The notes beneath the pieces are model-generated. The model did no database searches and was not told where the DNA came from. It saw only the letters and a program-made list of their open reading frames with translations. 14,254 nucleotides of DNA, from the NCBI GenBank assembly GCA_031283745.1, contig JAITBH010000006.1, positions 1-14,254 of the forward strand, read 5' to 3'. How positions within the stretch are numbered: the stretch's first letter is position 1; each line of letters begins with the position of its first letter. A program made the translations under genes and the position numbers. This document shows positions 8,008 to 14,254 of the stretch, piece after piece. Source of the stretch: Candidatus Ectomicrobium neotermitis (lineage in GTDB: Bacteria; Elusimicrobiota; Endomicrobiia; Endomicrobiales; Endomicrobiaceae).

Positions 8008-8256
8008 TTATTTTTCAGCCTTTGATGCGTGAGTATTTATATACTCGATTGCATTGCCAACTGTTTGAATTTTCTCTGCCTCTTCGTCTGGAATCTCAAG
8101 TCCAAATTCTTCTTCAAAAGCCATAACCAATTCAACTGTATCCAAAGAATCTGCACCCAAATCGTTTACAAAAGATGCTCCCGGAACAACTTCTGCGGGG
8201 TCTACTCCTAATTGTTCTACGATAATTTCTTTTACTCTGTTTTCTGTATCTGCCAT
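8008..8256 (-). CDS. acpP: Acyl carrier protein
   Basis: Small acidic carrier that holds the growing acyl chain on a 4'-phosphopantetheine arm. The 82-residue protein carries the attachment motif GADSLD with the modified serine at S37, followed by the acidic helix TVELVMAFEEEFGLEIPDEE. Length and charge are normal for ACP. AGGAGG sits six bases before the ATG, a strong site suited to a highly expressed protein. It lies between fabG (87 bp upstream) and fabF (24 bp downstream), the usual place. Confidence 0.98.
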   Translation of the reverse strand: MADTENRVKEIIVEQLGVDPAEVVPGASFVNDLGADSLDTVELVMAFEEEFGLEIPDEEAEKIQTVGNAIEYINTHASKAEK

Positions 8257-8290
8257 TTTGTGCCTCCTGTGCGTTTTTTTTATTTTTTCC

Positions 8291-8315
8291 CTTCTAACTT
8301 CTATCGTCTCTTCTA
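8291..8315 (-). repeat. Three direct copies of TAGAAG in the acpP leader
   Basis: On the minus strand TAGAAG occurs at 8310-8315, 8298-8303 and 8291-8296, spaced 12 and 7 bases apart. They sit inside the 87-bp fabG-acpP gap, the longest gap in the operon, followed by an A-rich run and the acpP AGGAGG. I see no clear promoter or stem-loop in the gap. The repeat may be an accident of purine-rich composition. Confidence 0.35.
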
Positions 8316-8343
8316 CATTTATTAAACAGAAACGAAAAATATT

Positions 8344-9087
8344 TTACATATACATCCCGCCGTTAACTGCAATAACTTGTCCCGTAATATATGACGAATC
8401 TTCACTTGACAAAAATAAAACCGCTTTGGCGACATCCGAAGCTTCTCCGAATCTCGAAAGCGGTATCATTGACTGCATTGTTTGTTTTGCTTCTTCGCTT
8501 AGAGCGTCCGTCATGGACGTGCGTATAAAACCGGGTGCGATGGCGTTGACTAAAATATTTCTGGATGCAAATTCTTTCGCACAAGTTTTTGTAATCGCTA
8601 TTACTCCGCCCTTCGTAGCTGAATAATTTATCTGCCCCGCATTTCCCATCTGTCCAACAACTGATGCTATATTTATCATTCTTCCATTTCTTTGCTTGAG
8701 CATCGGCTTGCTTGCGGCCTTTATACAATTAAAAACACCCTTCAAATTTACTGCTATTACAGCGTCCCAATCTGCCTCTGACATCCTCAAAACTAAGTTA
8801 TCTTTCGTGATTCCAGCATTATTAACGAGTATATCTATTTTCCCAAAATTGTCAATGGAACTTTTTATCAGGTTTTCGCACTCATCAAGCCTTGTAACGT
8901 TGACCCCTACAGCAAGTGTTTTGACCCCATATTTTGCCTTGATTTCGTCGGCAGTTTTCTGAGATAACTCCTGATTTATGTCTGAAATAATTATGTTTGC
9001 ACCTTCACTTGCTAAGACCTCGGCGATAGACTTTCCTATGCCCTGTGCAGAGCCTGTGATTAAAGCTACTTTCTCTTTTAATTTCAT
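8344..9087 (-). CDS. fabG: 3-oxoacyl-ACP reductase
   Basis: NADPH-dependent short-chain dehydrogenase that reduces 3-oxoacyl-ACP to 3-hydroxyacyl-ACP. The 247-residue protein has the Rossmann cofactor motif TGSAQGIGKS near 11-20, NNAG near 89-92 and the catalytic set N114, S142, Y155, K159 (YSATK). PGFIRTSMT follows near 185, as in FabG. AGGAGG is eight bases upstream of the ATG at 9087. A TTG directly before that ATG could be read as an earlier start but has poorer spacing, so the ATG is chosen. It starts 37 bp after fabD. Short-chain dehydrogenases are a broad family, but the context between fabD and acpP makes FabG nearly certain. Confidence 0.97.
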   Translation of the reverse strand: MKLKEKVALITGSAQGIGKSIAEVLASEGANIIISDINQELSQKTADEIKAKYGVKTLAVGVNVTRLDECENLIKSSIDNFGKIDILVNNAGITKDNLVLRMSEADWDAVIAVNLKGVFNCIKAASKPMLKQRNGRMINIASVVGQMGNAGQINYSATKGGVIAITKTCAKEFASRNILVNAIAPGFIRTSMTDALSEEAKQTMQSMIPLSRFGEASDVAKAVLFLSSEDSSYITGQVIAVNGGMYM

Positions 9088-9124
9088 CAATTCACCCTCC
9101 TGTTATCATTAAATAGATTGTGGT

Positions 9125-10066
9125 TTATCCATTAAGCTCTAAAAGAGCTGCCAACGTTTTGTTTAAGCTATCAACATTATCGATATTGAAGACTTTTTTA
9201 TTCCTATCAATCTTACGCAAAAGCCCTGACAAAACCCTGCCCGGTCCTATTTCAATAAATGTATCAACGCCAGAACTTATTATATGTTCAATGCTGGTGT
9301 CCCATTTAACGGGATTGTTTATCTGCTTAACAAGTTTGTTTTTTATTTCCAAAATGTCAGCGGTTAAGGCGGCATCGCAATTTGTATAGATGCCAAAATT
9401 AGGTTTTTGGAATGAATATTTTTCTAAAACTGTTGCCATTTCTTCCGCTACGGAGGTCATCAAAGATGAATGGAAAGCCCCAGAAACATTTAACATAACG
9501 CATTTTAACGCTCCTGCTGTTTTTGCAAGTTCGATTGCTTTATTTACGGCATCTATCGTTCCAGCAATAACAATCTGCCCCGGACAATTAAAGTTTACAG
9601 GCTCGCAAATTCCGTCAACGGATGCTTCCTGACAAACTGTTGCGATCTTGGCTTTTTCCAGCCCCAAAATGGCGGCCATCGCTCCCTTTACGGCTTCCGC
9701 CCCGTATTGAAGAAGGGTTCCTCGTGCTTTTACTATCTCTAAACCATCTTGAAAATTAAAAAACCCTGCCGCATACAAAGCTGAATATTCTCCGAGCGAG
9801 TGGCCTGCACCGACAAATTCATACTTTGATATATCCACATTGCTCTTAAAAACCTCAAAAGCTGCTGCACTTACAGTAAAAATAGCAGGCTGCGTCCATT
9901 TTGTCTTTCTTAAAACATCATCGGGACCATCAAAAATAATACTTTTAAGTTCATCATCGATTGAATCAAATATCTTGGCTGCCTCAGGATATTGAGTGTA
10001 TAAATCTTTGCCCATTCCAACACTTTGAGACCCCTGACCCGGAAACATCAAACATGCCTTTGTCAT
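9125..10066 (-). CDS. fabD: Malonyl-CoA:ACP transacylase
   Basis: Transfers malonyl groups from CoA to ACP, supplying the two-carbon donor for elongation. The 313-residue protein starts with CLMFPGQGSQSVGMG (oxyanion region), has the nucleophile S90 in GAGHSLGEYSAL, R115 that binds the malonyl carboxylate, and H199 in GAFHSSLM. All key residues of a working enzyme are present and the length is standard. It begins 15 bp after fabH with a GGCGGGG-like ribosome site, and fabG follows. Confidence 0.97.
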   Translation of the reverse strand: MTKACLMFPGQGSQSVGMGKDLYTQYPEAAKIFDSIDDELKSIIFDGPDDVLRKTKWTQPAIFTVSAAAFEVFKSNVDISKYEFVGAGHSLGEYSALYAAGFFNFQDGLEIVKARGTLLQYGAEAVKGAMAAILGLEKAKIATVCQEASVDGICEPVNFNCPGQIVIAGTIDAVNKAIELAKTAGALKCVMLNVSGAFHSSLMTSVAEEMATVLEKYSFQKPNFGIYTNCDAALTADILEIKNKLVKQINNPVKWDTSIEHIISSGVDTFIEIGPGRVLSGLLRKIDRNKKVFNIDNVDSLNKTLAALLELNG

Positions 10067-10081
10067 ATTACCCCGCCTTTG

Positions 10082-11077
10082 TTAAATTCTGATAACGCTT
10101 CCTGCCCAAGTAAAGCCTCCGCCAAAAGCAACCAAAACAACCAAGTCGCCTTTTTTGAGCTTTCCTGTTTTAATCGCTTCGTCTAAGGCAGTTATTGTGG
10201 TGGCAGAGGATATATTGCCTGTCTTGTGAATGTTTAAGAAAATCTTATCCATCGGAATATTTAATTTCTTTGCCACAGCTTCGATAATTCTTATGTTGGC
10301 TTGATGGGGAATAAACAACGTTATTTCTTCTATTGCATGCCCCGATTGCAAAATAGCTTTTTCAGCTGCCTCAACCATCTTAGGAACAGCGTTTCTAAAC
10401 ACATTTTTACCGTCCATTTTCATTGTGTGTTTCTTTGCTTTGACGCTTTCAATTGATGCAGGACACGCAGACCCTCCACCGGACATATATAAAAGATCCC
10501 CATAAGAGCCGTCTGCCCCTAAAGAAACCGACAAAACCCCATCGTCTTTTTTGGAAGCGGTCAAAACCATTGCACCTGCTCCATCACCAAAAAGAACACA
10601 GGTGTTTCTATCCGTCCAATCGGTAATTCTTGTAAGGATTTCTGCTCCAACGAGCAAAATAGTCTTAAACATCCCCGATTCGATATAAGCTTTTGCTATC
10701 GACACCGCATAAACAAATCCGCTGCATGCGGCAGATAAGTCAAAAGCGGGAACATTAAATTTAGACAGTCCTAATTTGTGTTGGAGACGGCAGGCTGTAG
10801 AAGGAAAAAACATATCAGGTGTGACTGTGGCGACAATTATTAACTCTATTTCTTCGGCGGAAATATTTGCAGCTTTAATAGCCTCTAAAGAAGCACCTAA
10901 AGCTAAGTCTGAGGTAACTTCATTTTCTGCGGCGACCCGTCTTTCGTGCATGCCTGTTCTTGAAACTATCCACTCATCGGTTGTGTCAACTATTTTTTCA
11001 AGATCCGCATTGGTAAGAACCTTCTTCGGAAAATAAGAACCTGTTCCAAGAATTTTTGCTCCAATCTTTTTATCCAT
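10082..11077 (-). CDS. fabH: 3-oxoacyl-ACP synthase III
   Basis: Starts fatty-acid synthesis by condensing an acyl-CoA primer with malonyl-ACP. The 331-residue protein has the KAS III triad C118 (DLSAACSGF), H258 (IPHQANIR) and N288 (KTGNISSATT), plus the C-terminal FGGGFTWAG. Two ATG codons are possible. The one at 11089 has no ribosome site in front. The one at 11077 has GGA(A) about nine bases upstream and gives the normal N-terminus MDKKIGAKILGTG, so 11077 is chosen. It overlaps the plsX stop by eight bases (ATGGATAA), pointing to translational coupling. Whether the primer is straight or branched cannot be read from the sequence. Confidence 0.96.
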   Translation of the reverse strand: MDKKIGAKILGTGSYFPKKVLTNADLEKIVDTTDEWIVSRTGMHERRVAAENEVTSDLALGASLEAIKAANISAEEIELIIVATVTPDMFFPSTACRLQHKLGLSKFNVPAFDLSAACSGFVYAVSIAKAYIESGMFKTILLVGAEILTRITDWTDRNTCVLFGDGAGAMVLTASKKDDGVLSVSLGADGSYGDLLYMSGGGSACPASIESVKAKKHTMKMDGKNVFRNAVPKMVEAAEKAILQSGHAIEEITLFIPHQANIRIIEAVAKKLNIPMDKIFLNIHKTGNISSATTITALDEAIKTGKLKKGDLVVLVAFGGGFTWAGSVIRI

Positions 11078-12086
11078 TGTAATTTCCATTGTTTGCTATC
11101 GCTTCCGCTATGGCGCTTGCTAAATCATAACCTGCATTTCGGTTAGCGGCAAGAATAGCACTCTTTACAGCCTTTTTATTTGATCTCCCATGCCCTATCA
11201 TGCAAACCCCATTTACCCCTAAAAGAGGAACAGCCCCAAATTCACTGTAGTCAACAGTCTTTTTGAGATCTTTAATTGTTGTCCATAAAAAAGGAAAAGC
11301 AGCCCATGCGATGGGATGCTTTTTTAAGTTTCTTGCAATAATCTTAAACATAAAATCAGAAAGTCCTTCTCCAAACTTCAATATTATATTCCCCACAAAA
11401 CCATCACATATGACTATATTTGCCTTCGCAAGCGGGATTTCTCTGCCTTCTATGTTTCCGATGAAATTTAAATTCGTCTTTTCTAAGTATTTGTATGTGG
11501 CAAGAGACAATTCATTGCCTTTGGTAGATTCTTCACCAATTGAAGCTAATGCTATTTTGGGGTTTGCTATGCCCATAATATGTTTACAGTAAACATCAGA
11601 CATAATCGCAAACTGAACGAGATGTTCGGGCTTGCAATCAACATTTGTCCCCATATCTGCGATAAAAACAGGTCTATCAACGGTAGGAAAAGTAACCCCT
11701 ATGGTTGGCCTCAACACTCCTTCTATTCTCTTCAAATAAAAAAGGGCAGCTGCCATACTTGCTCCGGAGTTGCCCATTGAGACAAAAGCGTCGGCTTGTT
11801 TATCAGCGACGAATTTTGCACAAACAGCTAAAGATGAATCTTTTTTGTTTCTAACCGCTTTGGCGGGATGATCATCCATCGTTATGATTTCGGAGGTGTT
11901 TACTATATCGATATTAAGAGAGGGGAGATCGTATCTTTTGCGATGTTTAGAAAGTTCAGCCATTATCAACTTTTCATTTCCAACGAGCAAAATCTTTCCA
12001 TCAAACTCCTTTGCTGCCAAAAGGGCACCCTCTACTGTTACCAGCGGGGCATTGTCTCCTCCCATCGCATCAAGAGCAATTATCAT
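11070..12086 (-). CDS. plsX: Phosphate acyltransferase PlsX
   Basis: Peripheral membrane enzyme that turns acyl-ACP into acyl-phosphate, the donor used by PlsY in phospholipid synthesis. The 338-residue protein opens with the diagnostic MIIALDAMGGDNAP. It contains SMGNSGASMAAALF near 104-117, the family region DMGTNVDCKPEHL near 144-156, and CDGFVGNIILKFGEG near 228-242. Length is standard. Its ATG shares one base with the rpmF stop (TAATG) and has AGGTGA upstream; fabH overlaps its end. The rpmF-plsX-fabH order is a conserved lipid-synthesis cluster. Confidence 0.97.
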   Translation of the reverse strand: MIIALDAMGGDNAPLVTVEGALLAAKEFDGKILLVGNEKLIMAELSKHRKRYDLPSLNIDIVNTSEIITMDDHPAKAVRNKKDSSLAVCAKFVADKQADAFVSMGNSGASMAAALFYLKRIEGVLRPTIGVTFPTVDRPVFIADMGTNVDCKPEHLVQFAIMSDVYCKHIMGIANPKIALASIGEESTKGNELSLATYKYLEKTNLNFIGNIEGREIPLAKANIVICDGFVGNIILKFGEGLSDFMFKIIARNLKKHPIAWAAFPFLWTTIKDLKKTVDYSEFGAVPLLGVNGVCMIGHGRSNKKAVKSAILAANRNAGYDLASAIAEAIANNGNYNG

Positions 12087-12313
12087 TACTTTTTTTCACC
12101 TCTTTGATTTTGTGTGTCAGTTTCTTGCTTTTTAACTTTTTTAGGAACTATGAGTTTGCCATCATAAAAGCCGCATTCAGGACAAATTTTATGAGGCATC
12201 TTCGGCAAGCCGCAATTTGGGCAATTGCTGGGATTAGGAGCATCTAATTTTGAATTCGCCGATCTTCTGCTATCTCTCCTATGCGGCGTATGCTTTCTTT
12301 TGGGATTTGGCAT
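12086..12313 (-). CDS. rpmF: 50S ribosomal protein L32
   Basis: Small zinc-ribbon protein of the large ribosomal subunit. The N-terminus MPNPKRKHTPHRRDSRR is diagnostic. Two cysteine pairs, CPNC and CPEC in the segment from about 34 to 51, form the zinc ribbon. At 75 residues it is somewhat longer than the usual 55-65, because of a charged Lys/Gln-rich tail after KLIVPKK. GGAGG precedes the ATG by nine bases. It starts 14 bp after the DUF177 gene and ends inside the plsX start codon. Confidence 0.97.
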   Translation of the reverse strand: MPNPKRKHTPHRRDSRRSANSKLDAPNPSNCPNCGLPKMPHKICPECGFYDGKLIVPKKVKKQETDTQNQRGEKK

Positions 12314-12327
12314 TGTTATTCCTCCGT

Positions 12328-12798
12328 TTAGTTTTGTTTAAGCAATTCTTTCCATCTTTCTGCGACCATAGCCCTGCTTTTTTCTTGAGCTTTAGCGACA
12401 CAGGAACAAGAATCGCCTAGTTTGTTATGTCTCCCGCACAACTGACATATTCCAAGACACTGTTTGCTGCATAGTGGTTTCATTGGTATTTCGAGGATCA
12501 GCATTTGCCTTATTTCCTCACCTGCGTCAGCCTTACTATCTATGAATGGTATGTCGCAATTTATGTCGATTTCCACAGGGTGCCTGTAAACAAAAAGACA
12601 GCGGGAACACTCTAAGATTAAAAAGCCACTGAGCGTCCCGCTGATTTGTATAGATTTTTCAGATACCTTTAATGCTTTTATGTCTGCCTTTATGCTGCTG
12701 TCGCAACCTATGTCAAAATGAGAAACATCTACCTTTCTACTCACTCTTTTGTTGTCTAAAAAATCGGAAAGATCGAATATTAAATTATCTGTAATCAT
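12328..12798 (-). CDS. DUF177 / YceD-family protein
   Basis: Member of the DUF177 (YceD) family, nearly always encoded before rpmF; family members have been linked to 23S rRNA or large-subunit metabolism, but the exact role here is unknown. The protein carries the typical cysteine layout: ECSRC near 63-67 and a C-terminal cluster in CSKQCLGICQLCG with two more cysteines in DSCSC, probably metal-binding. Two ATG codons fit. The one at 12819 lies only two or three bases after the predicted transcription start, so its use would require near-leaderless translation. The one at 12798 leaves a leader of about 23 bases with a weak GAG site and is preferred. The resulting protein is 156 residues. Confidence 0.88.
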   Translation of the reverse strand: MITDNLIFDLSDFLDNKRVSRKVDVSHFDIGCDSSIKADIKALKVSEKSIQISGTLSGFLILECSRCLFVYRHPVEIDINCDIPFIDSKADAGEEIRQMLILEIPMKPLCSKQCLGICQLCGRHNKLGDSCSCVAKAQEKSRAMVAERWKELLKQN

Positions 12799-12827
12799 TG
12801 TTTTTTCTCGCTCACTCATCGGGGGCG

Positions 12828-12856
12828 ATTATAAATATTGACTGTTTGTTTGTCAA
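12828..12856 (-). promoter_or_regulatory. Consensus sigma-70-type promoter of the rpmF-fab operon
   Basis: Read on the minus strand, TTGACA (12851-12856) is followed by 17 bases and TATAAT (12828-12833): six of six matches in both boxes with ideal spacing. Transcription would start near 12821-12822, just before the DUF177 gene. It is the only full match I noticed in the window, and no comparable promoter is seen between the downstream genes, so it may drive all of DUF177 through etfA. Confidence 0.85.
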
Positions 12857-12859
12857 ACT

Positions 12860-12944
12860 TTGCAAAAAACTGCCCAAAACAGTGCAAATTTACCTCAAAA
12901 AGCCCTCGAAAACCCTTAAATTTTTTGCAATTTTTTTGCAAAAA
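12860..12944. promoter_or_regulatory. Cluster of TTGCAA palindromes upstream of the operon promoter
   Basis: The self-complementary hexamer TTGCAA occurs at 12860-12865, 12925-12930 and 12936-12941, and a half-match TGCAAA lies at 12883-12888. The last two full copies form a nine-base inverted repeat (12922-12930 with 12936-12944, five-base spacer). The first copy sits four bases upstream of the -35 box, a good place for a regulator. A/T tracts around them could equally be an UP-type element. The rest of the gap to 12994 shows no clear terminator for the upstream MBOAT gene. Confidence 0.3.
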
Positions 12945-12994
12945 CACATATTTTTTTGCTCCCCTACGGCACACCGTCTACACCTTTAGCTTGA

Positions 12995-14254
12995 TTAGAA
13001 CCTAAAGTAAATGAACGGAACAAATGTGCTTGTGATGCTAAAAACATAAGCCACGACAAAAATACAAAACAAAAGGGCAATCCAAAGCGGGTTGTTTTTA
13101 TACTTTATGCGAACTTTTGCCATGACGGGGTAAGAAAGAATTATCCCCAATATCAACAAATACAATGTGCTCCACGAACCAAAATTTAAGAATTTATAAA
13201 ATGATGCCAGCGGATATTCTTTGTTTCCTGAAAACATTATTTTTATGTAGTCGAAAGCATAAGACAAAGTGTTTGCTCGGAAAATAATCCAGCCGATAAG
13301 CACAAAGAACCACACATAAATATTTGCAAAAAACGCTGGTATCTTTTTCAACACTTTCAAGAAACCCAACCTTTCTATGATTAAGCCAAATCCTTGATAA
13401 ATACCCCACACAAGAAAGTTCCACGCTGCACCGTGCCACAAACCACACAGCAAAAACACTATGAATAAATTCACATATGTTCTTCCTTTGCCTTTTCGGT
13501 TCCCGCCTAATGGTATGTATAAATAGTCTCTAAAAAAGCTTGAAAGTGATATGTGCCAGCGACGCCAAAACTCAGTAATTGATTTTGATGAATACGGGTA
13601 TTTAAAGTTTTCTAAAAACTTAAAGTTAAAAATTCGACCAAGCCCGATTGCCATATCTGAATATCCCGAAAAATCAAAATAGATCTGCAAAGTATAAGCT
13701 ATTGCCCCAAGCCAAGTTATTGAAAACGGAAGCGTGCTTACGGGAGAATTGAAAACATTGTCGGCTATCAGTGCCATCGTGTCAGCTATTAAAATTTTCT
13801 TAGCAAGGCCCATCGCAAATCTTTGAAGCCCCTCAAAAACATTGTTTAGCTTTAATTTTCTGTCAGCAAAACTTCTCGCCACATTTTCATATCTAACGAT
13901 AGGTCCTGCAACAAGCTGAGGAAACAATGAAATGTAGGCAGCAAAGTTAATAAAGCTTTGCGAGCTTTCAATTCTTCTGCGATAAATATCGATGAGATAA
14001 GAGATTGACTGGAAAATATAAAAGGAAATTCCAAGCGGCAGGGCTATGCTGGGGAGTTTAATGTTTACGAGATGGAGCAAATTAAAGTTTGCGACGATAA
14101 AATTAAGGTATTTGTAAATTACCAATGCCAACAAGTTAAGACAAATGCCAAGAATTAAAGCCCTTTTTCTCTTTTTGTCGTCGGAACTTTTAGAAACAAA
14201 TCTTCCAACAAACCACGAAACGATAATTATCAAAACCATTACAATGACTGCTCG
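12995..14254 (-). CDS. MBOAT-family membrane O-acyltransferase, AlgI-like (N-terminus beyond window)
   Basis: Polytopic inner-membrane protein of the MBOAT family, which moves acyl groups (often acetyl) across the membrane onto extracellular polymers such as alginate, teichoic acids or other glycans. The frame stays open through the right edge (codons RAVIV precede the first visible Met at 14239). Family AlgI proteins have about 50-60 more N-terminal residues, so the start is outside. Counting from that Met: about ten hydrophobic segments, PLGISFYIFQSISYLID at 68-84, QLVAGPIVRYE near 108-118, YFDFSGYSDMAIGLGR near 187-202, and FWRRWHISLSSFFRDYLYIP at 224-243 with H229. The catalytic histidine is H269 in LCGLWHGAAWNF. 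The C-terminus PFIYFRF is typical. The acceptor is unknown; no SGNH partner gene is in the window. Confidence 0.92.
   Translation of the reverse strand, partial: RAVIVMVLIIIVSWFVGRFVSKSSDDKKRKRALILGICLNLLALVIYKYLNFIVANFNLLHLVNIKLPSIALPLGISFYIFQSISYLIDIYRRRIESSQSFINFAAYISLFPQLVAGPIVRYENVARSFADRKLKLNNVFEGLQRFAMGLAKKILIADTMALIADNVFNSPVSTLPFSITWLGAIAYTLQIYFDFSGYSDMAIGLGRIFNFKFLENFKYPYSSKSITEFWRRWHISLSSFFRDYLYIPLGGNRKGKGRTYVNLFIVFLLCGLWHGAAWNFLVWGIYQGFGLIIERLGFLKVLKKIPAFFANIYVWFFVLIGWIIFRANTLSYAFDYIKIMFSGNKEYPLASFYKFLNFGSWSTLYLLILGIILSYPVMAKVRIKYKNNPLWIALLFCIFVVAYVFSITSTFVPFIYFRF

Noticed and set aside
8402..8728. 108-codon minus-strand open frame
   Set aside because: It is an alternative frame inside fabG, whose catalytic residues are all in the other frame; no sign of a frameshift.
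11263..11592. 109-codon plus-strand open frame
   Set aside because: Antisense shadow of plsX with no recognisable domain and no ribosome binding site of note.
12981..13009. Stem CTTTAG/CTAAAG around the MBOAT stop codon as a terminator
   Set aside because: Six AT-rich pairs with a long loop and no T-run after it on the minus strand; not a credible terminator.
1..14254. tRNA, rRNA, CRISPR, transposon or prophage signals
   Set aside because: No cloverleaf-like sequence, regular spaced repeats, transposase or integrase motif, or terminal inverted repeats were seen on either strand.

Overview
The window is an AT-rich bacterial chromosome segment, densely coded and almost entirely on the minus strand, with strong AGGAGG-type ribosome binding sites. 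The core is a textbook phospholipid and fatty-acid biosynthesis operon, read right to left: DUF177 (YceD-like) - rpmF - plsX - fabH - fabD - fabG - acpP - fabF - rnc. It continues with short gaps into an acyl-CoA dehydrogenase gene, then etfB and etfA. The EtfA carries an N-terminal 2x[4Fe-4S] ferredoxin domain, an architecture known from anaerobes. Low GC, an anaerobe-type ETF and the gene order fit a fermentative anaerobe, for example a Clostridia-like or Elusimicrobiota/Endomicrobium-like lineage. No rRNA or other marker in the window fixes the phylum.

Layout. 1-1296 (+): 3' part of an ABC-F ATPase gene cut by the left edge. 1339-2670 (-): a GT61/DUF563-type glycosyltransferase gene, convergent with the ABC-F gene. 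2788-6031 (-): etfA(ferredoxin-fused), etfB and acd. 6060-12798 (-): rnc, fabF, acpP, fabG, fabD, fabH, plsX, rpmF and DUF177. 12828-12856: a perfect-consensus sigma-70-type promoter (TTGACA, 17 bp, TATAAT) reading leftward into the operon. 12995-14254 (-): an MBOAT/AlgI-type membrane O-acyltransferase gene cut by the right edge.

How the genes work together. FabD loads malonyl groups onto ACP, FabH starts and FabF extends the chain, FabG reduces the keto group, and PlsX passes acyl chains to phospholipid synthesis. No 3-hydroxyacyl-ACP dehydratase (FabZ/FabA) and no enoyl-ACP reductase (FabI/FabK/FabL/FabV) is present here. The adjoining acyl-CoA dehydrogenase plus ferredoxin-fused ETF could work as an enoyl-thioester reductase or acyl-CoA oxidase, possibly with flavin-based electron bifurcation as in caffeyl-CoA reductase. 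Its position at the end of the fatty-acid operon is the most interesting feature. The flanking GT61 and MBOAT genes suggest cell-surface glycan synthesis and acylation, but nothing ties them functionally to the operon.

No tRNA, rRNA, CRISPR array, insertion sequence or attachment site was seen. The only non-coding stretches above 80 bp are 2671-2787, 8257-8343 and 12799-12994, all described below.
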